Notes: generated by a model not told the origin, from the sequence alone. 31,819 bases of DNA from an uncultured Cardiobacterium sp. (GCF_938028825.1 NZ_CALIZP010000054.1:1-31819), one strand, 5' to 3'. Counted from the first letter of the stretch, positions 14,797 through 23,612 are shown. Numbers and translations: made by a program.

Positions 14797-16136
14797 GACA
14801 TTTTTTCCTCACGTTGTACAGAAGAACCCCCAACCCGGCGCAGCATGATGCCGACCACGAACGCGACCGCAGCGGGCAGCACCCAGCCGAGTTGAATATC
14901 GAAAAACGGCAGCCAACGACTGATGGCGGCGACCGTTTCAGCGGAAAAGCCGGCCGCCTGCCGCGCGGCATCAAGCAGCCCGGCGCAGGCGGTGGCGGCA
15001 ACCGTCAGCACATACACCACGCGGCTGCCGCCGAAAAAGCGGTGCGCAAAGGTCAGCAGCACCAGCACGATGGTCAGCGGATAAAGCAGCATCAGCACCG
15101 GCAGCGACAGGCGGATAATCCCGCTCAGGCCGTAATTGGCGAACACACCGGCGACGAGCACAAACAGCACGGCGAAGCGCACATAAGACACCTGCGGCAG
15201 CAGGCGGTGAAAATACTCGGCGCAGGCGCAAATCAGGCCGACCGAAGTCGTGAGGCAAGCGAGGAAAATAATCACCGCCAACAGCCCCTTGCCCGCGCTG
15301 CCGAAATAAAAATGCGCCGTCTGCGCCAGCACGGCGGCACCGTTGTCCTGCAAACCGATGCCCGCGACACTGCCCGCGCCGAGACAGGCGATAAACACAT
15401 ACACCAGCGCCAGACAGCACACCGCGAGCAAGCCGGAAAACGCCACCATGCGCAGCACCTGCCGCCGCCCGTGAATCCCGAAGCCCTGCACCGCTTCCAG
15501 CACAATCACCGCAAAAATCGGCGAAACAATGCCGTCCATCGTGTTGTAGCCGTCGATCATCCCGGCGGCGACCGGATGCAGCACATACGGCTCATGCGCC
15601 GCCTGCAACGCGCCGCTGGGGAACAGCGCCGCCGCACCGACGAGAATGGCGATGGAACACAGCAACAGCGGCGTCAGCACCTTGCCGATACGGTTCACCA
15701 GCTCACCCGGCGACAGCGCCAGCCAGCAACTGAGCGCGAAAAAAAACAGCGAAAACAGCGCCAGCGGCATGACCTTCGACCTGCCGGGCGGCAGGAACGG
15801 CACGATGCCGATTTCAAACGACACCGTCGCCGTGCGCGGCAGGGCAAACAGCGGGCCGATAGTCAAATACAAGAGTAGCGTGAACACCAGCCCGTAAGCG
15901 GGCGACACGCGGGACGCGAGCGACTGTGCGTCGCGCACCCCGGCATAGCCGACGGCGACGATGCCGAGCAGCGGCAACCCGACCCCGGTCAGCAAAAAGC
16001 CGAACACCGCGCGGAATACATGCTCTCCCGCCTGCTGCCCCAGCATCGCCGGAAAAATCAGGTTCCCGGCGCCGAAAAACAGCGCGAACAACATCAACCC
16101 TGTCGCCCAGAACGCCGACCTGTCAAAAGAACGCAT
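14793..16136 (-). CDS. brnQ: Branched-chain amino acid carrier BrnQ
   Basis: A 447-aa inner-membrane LIVCS-family carrier that imports Leu, Ile and Val with a cation. Seen: the N-terminal signature FWATGLMLFALFFGAGNLIFP (about residues 9-29), about twelve hydrophobic helices, and the GPLFALPRTATVSFEIG segment (about 95-111) with family-typical charged and Pro residues. A later LTTSVGLICACAEYF helix is also present. ATG 16136 is selected because GAGG lies six bases upstream on the minus strand (16143-16146); an in-frame TTG at 16148 falls on that site and is less likely. The overlapping downstream dat gene suggests that amino-acid uptake and transamination are expressed together. It is divergent from the aldose-epimerase-like gene, with a 144-bp shared promoter region. 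Confidence 0.92.
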   Translation of the reverse strand: MRSFDRSAFWATGLMLFALFFGAGNLIFPAMLGQQAGEHVFRAVFGFLLTGVGLPLLGIVAVGYAGVRDAQSLASRVSPAYGLVFTLLLYLTIGPLFALPRTATVSFEIGIVPFLPPGRSKVMPLALFSLFFFALSCWLALSPGELVNRIGKVLTPLLLCSIAILVGAAALFPSGALQAAHEPYVLHPVAAGMIDGYNTMDGIVSPIFAVIVLEAVQGFGIHGRRQVLRMVAFSGLLAVCCLALVYVFIACLGAGSVAGIGLQDNGAAVLAQTAHFYFGSAGKGLLAVIIFLACLTTSVGLICACAEYFHRLLPQVSYVRFAVLFVLVAGVFANYGLSGIIRLSLPVLMLLYPLTIVLVLLTFAHRFFGGSRVVYVLTVAATACAGLLDAARQAAGFSAETVAAISRWLPFFDIQLGWVLPAAVAFVVGIMLRRVGGSSVQREEKMS

Positions 16137-16222
16137 AAAAAACCTCAAAAAAACGCAAAAAAAGCGCCGTGGCGCGAATAAAGCAGAATACTAACAAAAA
16201 AATCCCCGCCCATTCCCGCCGA

Positions 16223-16251
16223 TTCCCAACCCATGCCGCAAATACTATACT
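16223..16251 (+). promoter_or_regulatory. Candidate sigma-70 promoter
   Basis: TTCCCA (16223-16228) and TATACT (16246-16251) are separated by 17 bases and followed by a C-rich discriminator. They lie 29 bases before the ATG at 16281. The -35 match is only moderate. Confidence 0.4.
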
Positions 16252-16280
16252 TCCCGCCCCAAACACACCGGGAGAACCCC

Positions 16281-17153
16281 ATGTACCGACTGGAAAACGA
16301 CTACCTTGCCATCACCGTCAGCACTCACGGTGCCGAGCTGCAATCCCTCGTCAGCGGCGGTCACGAATACCTCTGGCAGGGCGACGCGCGCTACTGGAAA
16401 CGCCGCGCGCCCATTCTCTTCCCCATCGTCGGCAAACTCAAAAACGGCGAATACCGCTATCGCGGGCGCAGCTACACCCTGGGGCAGCACGGCTTCGCGC
16501 GCGACCGCGATTTCAGCCTGCTCGAACACGACGAAGACCGCATCAGCTTCCGCCTCGAAGACGACGGCGAAAGCGCCGAAAACTACCCCTTCGCCTTCAT
16601 CCTCGACCTCAGCTACACCCTGCACGGTGACACCCTGCGCGTCGGCTGGCAGGTTGCGAACCCCGCCGCCCAGGAAGACCTGCTCTTCTCCATCGGCGGC
16701 CACCCCGCCTTCGCCCTGCCGCTGGCCGAGGGCGACACCTTCGCCGACCACCACATCCACATCGAAACCGCCGAACTCTCCCGCCTCGGCTGGCGCGACG
16801 GCCTGCTTGACCCCACCCCGCACCCCGGCGAACGCCACCTTGCCCTCAATTACGCCGCCTTCGCCAACGACGCCCTCATCTACCACACCCCGACGCCGGC
16901 CACCATCCGCCTGCACGGCAAACAACCCGCGCCCGCCATCAATGTCAGCTACACCGACCTGCCCTACCTCGGCCTGTGGACCCCGGCGGACAAAGAAGCG
17001 CCCTTCATCTGCATCGAACCCTGGGCGGGGGTGATGGACTGCGCCGACTACGACGGCGAACTCGAACACAAACTGGGCATCATCCGCCTCGCCCCGCATA
17101 GCGACTGGCAGCGCCACTACGACATACAAATACAGCGGGCGGATGCGGCGTAG
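16281..17153 (+). CDS. Aldose 1-epimerase family protein
   Basis: A 290-aa protein of the galactose-mutarotase-like superfamily, closest in layout to LacX/'aldose 1-epimerase family' proteins that interconvert anomers of aldoses or bind sugars. Seen: THGAELQSLVSGGHEYLWQG (about 14-33) and APILFPIVGKLKNGEYRYRG (about 43-62), followed by LGQHGFARDRDF with the family His. SIGGHPAF supplies the second His, typical of the catalytic or binding pair, and a late CIEPWAGVMD segment supplies the general acid/base Glu region. The substrate is not predictable. ATG 16281 has GGGAGAA five bases upstream. It is followed by a repeat-filled 130-bp gap before gph. Confidence 0.85.
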   Translation: MYRLENDYLAITVSTHGAELQSLVSGGHEYLWQGDARYWKRRAPILFPIVGKLKNGEYRYRGRSYTLGQHGFARDRDFSLLEHDEDRISFRLEDDGESAENYPFAFILDLSYTLHGDTLRVGWQVANPAAQEDLLFSIGGHPAFALPLAEGDTFADHHIHIETAELSRLGWRDGLLDPTPHPGERHLALNYAAFANDALIYHTPTPATIRLHGKQPAPAINVSYTDLPYLGLWTPADKEAPFICIEPWAGVMDCADYDGELEHKLGIIRLAPHSDWQRHYDIQIQRADAA

Positions 17154-17177
17154 CCCCGGCCTTCCCATAAAGTAAAG

Positions 17178-17246
17178 CCCCTCCCCGCCTGCGCGAAGAG
17201 AACCCTCCCCCGCAAGCGGGGGGAGGTGCCCGCAGGGCGGAGGGGG
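17178..17246. repeat. Nested palindromic intergenic repeat
   Basis: An inner hairpin (CTCCCCCGC AA GCGGGGGGAG type) is nested in an outer near-complementary pair (CCCCTCCCCGCCTGCG / CGCAGGGCGGAGGGG). The whole 69-bp unit can fold into a long stem. Located between the epimerase-like gene and gph; no T-tract, so not a simple terminator. Similar REP-like units are widespread in high-GC proteobacteria. Confidence 0.65.
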
Positions 17247-17283
17247 AACCAACCCAAGCACCACAAACCCAGCGAGTAACCCC

Positions 17284-17958
17284 ATGACCATCCACGCCCT
17301 TGCCTTCGACCTCGACGGCACCCTCTGCGACACCCTGCCCGATCTCGCCGCCGCCGCCAACGCCACGCGCGTGCACAGCGGCCTCGCCCCGCTGCCCACC
17401 GCGCGCATCGAAAGCTACATCGGCGACGGCATTCCGCGTCTCGTGCACCGCGTCCTGCTCGATGCCCGCGACGGCGACGCCGAAGCCGCGCAACACGCCG
17501 CCGCCTATCAATATTTCACCGCCTACTACGGCGACCACCTGCATGACGCCACCCGCCTCTACGACGGCGTCGCCGCGACCCTCGCCGCCCTGCGCGCGCG
17601 CGGCCTGCCGCTCGCGGTCGTCACCAACAAAAACGAGACCCTCGCCCGCCGCCTGCTCGCCGCCCTCGGCATTGCCGATTACTTCGCCCTCTTCTACGGC
17701 GGCGACACCCTGCCCGAAAAAAAACCGGCACCGCTGCCGCTTCTCACCGCCGCTGCACGGCTCGGCGTCGCGCCTGCCGGGATGCTGATGGTCGGCGATT
17801 CCGCCAACGACATCCGCGCCGGCAAAGCCGCAGGCTGCCCCGTCGCCGCCGTTACCTACGGCTACGCCGACACCCGCGCCCTGCACGAAAACCCCGCCAC
17901 CCGCGCCGATTATCTCATCGACCGCTTCGCGCAACTGACCGACCTCATCCGGGCATGA
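17284..17958 (+). CDS. gph: Phosphoglycolate phosphatase (HAD family)
   Basis: A 224-aa HAD-superfamily hydrolase, most like Gph, which dephosphorylates 2-phosphoglycolate arising from DNA 3'-end repair. Seen: motif I FDLDGTLCDT with nucleophile D9 and acid/base D11; motif II VVTNKN (Ser/Thr position); motif III Lys in PEKKPAPLPL; and motif IV VGDSANDIRAG with the Mg-binding Asp pair. A helical cap sits between motifs I and II (about 16-90), as in subclass IA. DNA-unrelated substrates of close relatives (for example pyrophosphatase PpaX) cannot be excluded. ATG 17284 matches the family N-terminus. No partner such as rpe or trpS is visible next to it. Confidence 0.85.
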   Translation: MTIHALAFDLDGTLCDTLPDLAAAANATRVHSGLAPLPTARIESYIGDGIPRLVHRVLLDARDGDAEAAQHAAAYQYFTAYYGDHLHDATRLYDGVAATLAALRARGLPLAVVTNKNETLARRLLAALGIADYFALFYGGDTLPEKKPAPLPLLTAAARLGVAPAGMLMVGDSANDIRAGKAAGCPVAAVTYGYADTRALHENPATRADYLIDRFAQLTDLIRA

Positions 17959-18061
17959 GCGTCCCGTCTGATGGGGCATGCCGCCCCGCTTGCGCGGTTT
18001 TCAGCGGTTTGCGGGTTCATCATCCATTCACGGTTGTCATTCTGTTTTTTTGGAGGTTTTT

Positions 18062-18811
18062 ATGTCCCGGTTACGTCGATGGCTGGCCGCGCGGTTTTCG
18101 GGGCGGCGGCAGGCCGCGCCGCAAGGTGCCGCGAGACTGCCGGCCGGGGATGCGGTGCTGCGTATCCCGGATGGTCATCCGCCGCTGGATGACACCCCCG
18201 ATCAGCCGTTGGCATTTGGCCTTAAAACCTGCTGGCTGGCGGTCAAGACGACCGCGCCGGAGCGGGTGCTGGCGCTGCTCAAGGCGCAGGATGTGCGCCG
18301 CGCCAACTGGCAGAGCGGCATCGATATGGCGTACTGGGCGCAGCACGGGCAAGACAGGGAGGCCGTCGGTGTGGTGTTCGTCTCGCCGCCCGTGCAGGGC
18401 TGGGTATTCGTCGTCGGCATGCCGCCGCTAGAAGCGGCACACGCGCCCACCACGCAGTGCTTCGAGGCGCTGCTCGCGCCGCTGGTTGCCGGTTTTCCCG
18501 AAGTGCAGGCTTTCGCCAGCCACCGTGGGGTGGATTATGTCGCCTGGGCCAGGGCCGTCGATGGGCAATGGCTGCGCCGTTTCGCCTATGCCGACGGCGG
18601 GATTATGCAGAACGAGGGCGCGCAGACGGCGGAGGAGCGGCAGTTGGGGCTGATTGAGCTGCATGGCCCGGCGTTTGCGGCATGGCTGGATTGCGGCGGC
18701 AGTGAGGAATGTATGCCGCTGCAACTGGCGGGGCGGTGGAGTATCAATCCGGAAGCGCTGCCGGGGATGGGTGTCGCGCCCGGTGTCGGCCGGGTCGGGC
18801 GGATTTTCTGA
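18062..18811 (+). CDS. Hypothetical protein (249 aa)
   Basis: An unrecognised soluble protein. Seen: a basic N-terminus (MSRLRRWLAARFSGRRQ) without a convincing signal peptide. The core contains CWLAVKTTAPERVLALLKAQ, VGVVFVSPPVQGWVFVVGMP and VQAFASHRGVDYVAWARAVD, followed by RRFAYADGGIMQNEG. This strand-helix pattern I associate, from memory only, with an uncharacterised family found in diverse bacteria. The C-terminus WSINPEALPGMGVAPGVGRV is Gly/Pro rich. ATG 18062 is strongly supported by TGGAGG with a seven-base spacer; the frame upstream to 17978 is not preferred. It lies 103 bases after gph and is closed by a bidirectional terminator. No function assigned. Confidence 0.75.
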   Translation: MSRLRRWLAARFSGRRQAAPQGAARLPAGDAVLRIPDGHPPLDDTPDQPLAFGLKTCWLAVKTTAPERVLALLKAQDVRRANWQSGIDMAYWAQHGQDREAVGVVFVSPPVQGWVFVVGMPPLEAAHAPTTQCFEALLAPLVAGFPEVQAFASHRGVDYVAWARAVDGQWLRRFAYADGGIMQNEGAQTAEERQLGLIELHGPAFAAWLDCGGSEECMPLQLAGRWSINPEALPGMGVAPGVGRVGRIF

Positions 18812-18813
18812 AA

Positions 18814-18843
18814 TAAAAAAGCCCCGCATGGCGGGGCTTTTCG
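18814..18843. terminator. Bidirectional rho-independent terminator
   Basis: A 7-bp GC stem (GCCCCGC / GCGGGGC, ATG loop) extended by A-T pairs, with A/T tracts on both sides. It terminates the 18062-18811 gene and, on the opposite strand, ppiD. Confidence 0.9.
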
Positions 18844-20607
18844 TTACTGGCGTTGCAGCATGTCGTCGTTGACTTTGATTTTGGCCCGGCGGTAGAGCCA
18901 GTCGCCATAGCTGTTGTAGGTCGTCGCCATGTCCTGCTGCTGCCAGGCAAAGGCGGCGGTTTGGCGGATGTTGTCCGGTAGCGTCTTGGCGTCGCCGTCG
19001 CGCACACTGTCGAGGCGGGCGATGATGAGGTCGCCGTTCGCGCTGGTGTGGGCGGTGATGCGTTCGGGTTTTTCAAAGAGGACGGGCACAATCGGGTTGT
19101 TGCTGAAGCGGTTGGCCGGCGTGATGGTTTGGATTTCTACGCCGTATTCCTGCACCAGCGGCGCGGGGTCGCCGTTGGCGGCGAGCACTTTTTGCAGCGC
19201 TTCGCCGCGCGTGCGCAGGACTTTTTCCGCCTCGGCGTTGCGGTAGTCGCGTTCGACATCGTTTTTCACGTCGGCAAACGGGCGCGATTCGGGTTTTTCG
19301 CGGTGGGTGACGACGAAGAACACGGTTTGCTGCGGCGCGATTTCGACGGGATCGGCGGTCTTGTTGTCCGCCAGCGCCCTGGCACCGAAGAGTTGTGCGC
19401 GCACTTGCGGGTTTTGCAGCCAGGCGGCGTCTGTGCTCGCGGCGCTGATGTTTTTCAGGCTGGCGATGGTGCCGCCGGTGATGCCGGTGATGGCGGGCAG
19501 CGGCTGGCCGTTTTGCGCGGCGTCGAAGGCCTGGTTGGCGCGGCTGTCGTAGATGTCGAGGTTTTGCTGGGCGGCGAGGCGGCGCAGTTCGTCATCGCTT
19601 TGGCTGTTCGCCTCGATGCTGCCGAGTTCGATCAGCATGTCGCCGTATTCGCTTTTGACCACGGGGCTGACGTCGCCGCTTTTGCCGAGGGCGAAGAGGG
19701 CCGCGCCGATTTCCGGCGTGATGCTTTTGTCTTTGGCGGCGGGGTCGAGGGTGCCGGTTTCGCCGCCGGTGCTTTTGTCGGCGACGGCCTGCCAGTAGTC
19801 GGCAAAGGTCTTTTCGCCGGCTCTGATGGCGGCGGCAGCGGCGGCGGCGTCTTTGCCGTCATCAAAGATGATGTAGCGGCCGCCGCGTTTTTCGCTGTCC
19901 CGCCGCGCGGCGGCGATTTGTTCCGCGCTCGCGCCGAGGTCGGCGATGTCGTAGATGGTGTAGTCGATGTCCACGGTTTCCGGCGTCATGTAGTCGCCGC
20001 TGTGTGCGTCGTAATAGGCGTGCAGGGCGTCATCGCTGACGCCGACGGCTTCCGCCAGCGGGGCGCGCGGGATGGTGTAGAGGGTGTAGCCGCGTTCTTG
20101 TGCCAGCGTGTGCAGGTAGTGTTGCAGCAGCGGGTGGTTCTCGCCCGGGTCGCTCAGCAGGGCGCGGTAGTAGGCGGATACGGTCTGATCCTGACGCACG
20201 CTGTTCTGGTAAGCCTCGGCGCTCAGGCGGTTGGCGGCCAGCCATTGCCGGTATTGCTCGTTGTCGCCGAACTGGCTTTTGATGATGCGGTAGAGGGCGG
20301 TGTCCGGCAGGACGAAGCGGCTGTCCAGCGCATGCTGCCGGAAGAGGCTTTGCGTGATGAGGGTGCGCAGGGTGCGCTCTTTGGTCTCGGCTTCGGGGAG
20401 GTCGGGGAATTGCTGCTGCATGTCGCGATAGACATTGTTGTAGGCGCTGAGCGGGATGTCATGGCCGTTGACGGTGGCGACGGTGGCGAATTCGCCGCCC
20501 GGCTGGTTGAAGAAGGGGACGCCGATGAACAGCATGCCAATACCGGCGATGATGACGAGGGCGTAGGTGATGCGGTTGGTCTTTCTGTCGCGGATGTCTT
20601 CGAGCAT
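18844..20607 (-). CDS. ppiD: Periplasmic folding chaperone PpiD (SurA N-terminal domain)
   Basis: PpiD is an inner-membrane-anchored periplasmic chaperone near the SecYEG exit that helps newly secreted outer-membrane proteins fold. Seen: 587 aa (usual ~620). A short cytoplasmic N-terminus (MLEDIRDRKTNR) precedes one membrane helix (about 13-33, ALVIIAGIGMLFIGVPFF). The SurA-N-like region with NGHDIPLSAYNNVYRDMQQQ (about 47-66) follows. The central region (about 230-345) corresponds to the degenerate parvulin domain, with KTFADYWQAVADKSTGGETG and the VVKSEYGDMLIEL strand. A C-terminal helical part contains FADVKNDVERDYRNAEAEKV. ATG 20607 has a GGAAAA ribosome-binding site; the frame upstream of it is not similar. 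It is divergent from the TonB receptor gene and closed by a shared terminator. Confidence 0.9.
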   Translation of the reverse strand: MLEDIRDRKTNRITYALVIIAGIGMLFIGVPFFNQPGGEFATVATVNGHDIPLSAYNNVYRDMQQQFPDLPEAETKERTLRTLITQSLFRQHALDSRFVLPDTALYRIIKSQFGDNEQYRQWLAANRLSAEAYQNSVRQDQTVSAYYRALLSDPGENHPLLQHYLHTLAQERGYTLYTIPRAPLAEAVGVSDDALHAYYDAHSGDYMTPETVDIDYTIYDIADLGASAEQIAAARRDSEKRGGRYIIFDDGKDAAAAAAAIRAGEKTFADYWQAVADKSTGGETGTLDPAAKDKSITPEIGAALFALGKSGDVSPVVKSEYGDMLIELGSIEANSQSDDELRRLAAQQNLDIYDSRANQAFDAAQNGQPLPAITGITGGTIASLKNISAASTDAAWLQNPQVRAQLFGARALADNKTADPVEIAPQQTVFFVVTHREKPESRPFADVKNDVERDYRNAEAEKVLRTRGEALQKVLAANGDPAPLVQEYGVEIQTITPANRFSNNPIVPVLFEKPERITAHTSANGDLIIARLDSVRDGDAKTLPDNIRQTAAFAWQQQDMATTYNSYGDWLYRRAKIKVNDDMLQRQ

Positions 20608-20637
20608 GGGGTTTTCCGTGGGGTGATAAAGGCGCGG

Positions 20638-20643
20638 ATTGTA
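20638..20643 (-). promoter_or_regulatory. Candidate -10 box for ppiD
   Basis: On the minus strand TACAAT is followed by the discriminator CCGCGC, 31 bases before the ppiD ATG. The 12-base string TACAATCCGCGC also occurs upstream of lptE. The -35 region (TGGTAA, 17 bases upstream) is weak. The rest of the 299-bp gap to 20906 holds the receptor promoter region and no gene. Confidence 0.4.
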
Positions 20644-20906
20644 TAGCGCTTCCGTCTTTGTTACCACCGGCGGCGCGGCGCGGACGAGCGCTTTCCCTGC
20701 CACCCGCCGCTACACGGTTGGTAGGAATTTTCGCTGCGTTTTTCTGTGTTTGAATGATGTTTTGTCGTTGTTGTAGTGGTAACTTGCGTTGATGTGAGTC
20801 AAGCATTCATCATTCATATGTATGTAAAATCCCCGGCGATGCCGTCCGGCCCCCGCGAACACGCCGCACGGCGTCGTTGCTTGTTGTTTCCATTGAGGGT
20901 TTTACC

Positions 20907-23019
20907 ATGAAGACTTTGTACTTGACGCCGCTCGCTGCCGCGTTGGCATGGCCTGCCCAGGCGGCGGACAGCGACACCCTGGCCCCGGTCGTGGTGCAGC
21001 ACGACGCGGCCGCCACCGTCACCGCCGCCACCGGCCTCCCGCTCACGCCGCAGGAAACACCGCAGGCGGTCAGCGTCATCACCCAGGAGCGAGCGCTTGC
21101 AGGCGCAGGGCATCGACACCCTGAGCGGCGCGATGCGCAACACCACCGGCATCAACGTGGTGCGCAGCGGCGGGCGCGAGCATTACATGTCGCGCGGCTT
21201 CTATGTGGACCAGTTTGCCGAAGACGGCATCAGCACCACCATCGGCGCGCCCGGCGTGGCGGGCAGTCCGGCACGCGACCCCCGCCGCATCACCGACCTT
21301 TCCATGTACGAACGCATCGAAGTCGTGCGCGGCGCGCCGGGGCTGGCCACGGCCAACAGCGAGCCGGGCGGCACCATCAGCGCGGTGCGCAAGCGGCCGA
21401 CGGACGACACCCACATCGGCGGCGACCTCACCCTGGACCGCTTCGGCAAAACGCGGGCGACGCTGGACGCATCCGGCACCCTGAGCGCCGGACACGGCCT
21501 GCGCGGACGCGGTGTGGTCGCGCTGGACAACGGCCGCACCTTCCAGAAACGCGTCAAGGGCAACAACGCCGCACTCTACGGCGTCCTCGACAAAACCGTC
21601 GGCACGGCGGGCACCCTGACCCTCGGCGGCTATTACCAGTACCAGCGGCAAGTGCCGGACGTGAACGGCCTGCCGCAACCGGCGGACTTCACCCTGCCGC
21701 GCAAAACCTACCTCGGTGCCGCCTGGAACAAGGACGACATCCACAAATGGGGCGGCTTCACCGCCTACGAACACCGCTTCAACGACGACTGGAAAGCGGG
21801 CGCAACCCTCGAATACCGCCGCGAACAATCCAGAGACCGCTACGCCTACCTCGACGGCACGGTCAGCCGCGCCGCACCGGAGATGGCCGAAGAAGACCTG
21901 CACCGCGACAGGCGCAACAGCACCCAGCTTGCCTTCAAGGCCGACCTGAACGGCACCTACCACGCCCTCGGCCGCAGCCACGAACTCTACGCCGCTTACG
22001 ACTACAACCGCGAAAAAAACCACATCGACTACGACCGCATCGACAGCGACAGCACACACAACATCTTCACCTACACCGGCGACATCGCCCGCCCCGACTG
22101 GGCAAAAACCGACTTCACCAGCGCCACCGACAGCAACTTCACCACCCACAGCCTCACCCTGAGCTCGCGCTTCAACGCCACTGACGACCTGCATCTCATC
22201 GGCGGCGCGCGCTACACCCGCTGGCAGCGCCCCTACCACTACCGCTCGCAAAAAACCGGGGCGGCGGCGGACGAAACCCACAAAACCTACAAAAACAACC
22301 GTCTCATCCCGTTTTTGGGCGCGACCTGGGACCTCGGCGACAACCACAGCCTCTACGCCAGCTACGCCAGCATCTTCAAACCGCAGGCGAACCTCGACAT
22401 CAACGGCAACGTCATGCCGCCCGCCATCGGCCGCAGCTACGAAATCGGCTGGAAAGGCAGCTGGCGTGACGGCGGCCTGAACGCGGGCATCGCCCTCTTC
22501 CAGACCGAACAGCACGACCGGCAAATCAACTCCGGCAAACGCAACGCCGCCGGACAGCGCTACTGGATCCCGATGGACGTGGTAAGCCGGGGCGTGGACG
22601 CGGAAATCGGCGGCGACGTGAACGAACAACTGCGCCTCTACGGCGGCTACACCTACAACATCAGCAAATACAAAGAAAGCGGCGGCAGCATCAGCAAAGG
22701 CATGAATTTCAGCGCGCAGACCCCGCGCCACCTCCTGCGCCTCTACGGCGACTACCGCCTGCCCTTTGCCGAAAAATGGCGGGTGGGCGCGGGCGTCAAC
22801 TGGCAAAGCCGCATCGTCAGTAGCTGGAACAGCGAACAGAGTTCCTACGCCTTGTGGCAGACGGGCGTGCACTACGACGCAAGCGACAAACTGAGCTTCG
22901 GCCTTGCCATCGACAACCTCACCGACAAGCGCTATTACAGCACCCCCGGCGCGGCGGGCTTCGGCAACTACTACGGCGAACCGCGCAACGCCATGCTGAC
23001 CTTCCGCTGGAACCTGTAA
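20907..23019 (+). pseudogene. TonB-dependent siderophore receptor, frameshifted
   Basis: An outer-membrane TonB-dependent receptor of the ferric-siderophore class, interrupted by a frameshift. Seen: ATG 20907 (GAGGG ribosome-binding site) begins a signal peptide (MKTLYLTPLAAALAWPAQAA), then DSDTLAPVVVQ and the plug start TPQETPQAVSVITQER. After codon 62 the reading frame is lost. The plug continues in the +1 frame as LQAQGIDTLSGAMRNTTGIN and runs through the barrel to a C-terminus ending FRWNL at 23019. The break coincides with a tandem GAGCGAGC (21087-21094): removing one GAGC restores a continuous 702-aa receptor with normal plug spacing. The barrel shows regular alternating aromatic strands. 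The ligand cannot be inferred. The region just upstream (about 20800-20830) is AT-rich with a TAAAAT -10-like box. As given, the gene would yield only a truncated peptide. Confidence 0.85.
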
Positions 23020-23151
23020 TACCCATTCCGGGAGAGATCAGGAATGAGACAGGGCGGCGAGCTGAAGACAGTACAGATAGTACGGCGCGGGTTTTATGGG
23101 TACCCGGCGCGGCTCGCCGACACCGCATCATTCCTGTTTGGAGCGACTATA
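23020..23151. repeat. Palindromic repeat element, copy 3 (inverted, diverged)
   Basis: In reverse orientation this ~130-bp stretch carries TATAGTCGCTCCAAACAGG at its right end, then GATGCGGTGTCGGCGAGCC and CCGTACTATCTGTACTGTCT, plus GCTCGCCGCCCTGTCTC. These are the same blocks as copy 2. An extra ~20 bp with GGGTACCC lies in the centre and the left terminal repeat is degraded. It begins immediately after the receptor stop codon. Confidence 0.75.
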
Positions 23152-23170
23152 AAACAGCGTTCATAGCCAA

Positions 23171-23221
23171 TGGCGGGCTGAAGCCCGCCATGAATATGGT
23201 TACGGCGGGCCGACGCCCGCC
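23171..23221. repeat. Tandem stem-loops in receptor-rsfS gap
   Basis: Two hairpins: TGGCGGGCT / AGCCCGCCA (23171-23190) and GGCGGGC / GCCCGCC (23204-23221). The first is the same stem-loop family as 2103-2120. They lie downstream of rsfS (minus) and of the receptor (plus) and may slow transcription, but no T-tracts follow. Confidence 0.6.
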
Positions 23222-23253
23222 TGCGGAGAAAGTCTTGTTGCTTGAAACCGGTT

Positions 23254-23589
23254 TCAGTCGCGCGTCGGCGGCAGCGACCACAGTTTTTCCAGGGCGTAGT
23301 GTTCGCGGGTTTCGGGGCGCATGAGGTGGACGATGATGTCGCCGAGGTCAACCAGCACCCAGTCGCGGCTGTCTTCGCCCTCCATGCCGAGCGGCGGGTG
23401 CCCGGCGGTTTTGCTGTCGAGATGGACTTTGTCGGCAAGGGCGTGCAGGTGGCGGTCGGAGGTGCCGCTCGCCACGATCATGTAGTCGGCGATGTCGGTT
23501 TTGCCGGCAAGGTCGATGGTTTCGATGTCAACGGCTTTGAGTTCTTCAAGGCTGTGTTCGACCAGGGTTTTCAGTGCGTCTGCGTTCAT
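23254..23589 (-). CDS. rsfS: Ribosomal silencing factor RsfS
   Basis: RsfS (Iojap/YbeB family) binds ribosomal protein uL14 and blocks joining of the 30S and 50S subunits during starvation. Seen: 111 aa, the normal bacterial length. ATLEAST three family blocks are present: LEELKAVDIETIDLAGKTDI, then ADYMIVASGTSDRHLHALAD, then RDWVLVDLGDIIVHLMRPET, with REHYALEKLW at the end. ATG 23589 is preceded by AAAGGAACCC. The same frame stays open far upstream but encodes shadow peptide there. It follows the cold-shock/DUF1294 gene after 23 bases and ends the lptE-holA run. nadD, which usually sits directly upstream of rsfS in gammaproteobacteria, is absent here. Confidence 0.95.
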   Translation of the reverse strand: MNADALKTLVEHSLEELKAVDIETIDLAGKTDIADYMIVASGTSDRHLHALADKVHLDSKTAGHPPLGMEGEDSRDWVLVDLGDIIVHLMRPETREHYALEKLWSLPPTRD

Positions 23590-23612
23590 GGGTTCCTTTG
23601 CTTTGGATGGTT

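Noticed and set aside
19048..20646. A 532-codon plus-strand open frame
   Set aside because: It is antisense to ppiD, rich in Gly/Val/Ala with no domain, and arises from the GC-skewed codon positions of the real gene.
20795..20830. Possible Fur box upstream of the TonB receptor
   Set aside because: The AT-rich CATTCATCATTCATATG stretch matches only part of the Fur consensus (AATGAT on the minus strand) and lacks the second half-site; suggestive only because of the gene's role.
21079..22872. A 597-codon minus-strand open frame
   Set aside because: Antisense to the TonB receptor; its composition (Val/Ala/Gly runs) is a shadow of barrel codons.
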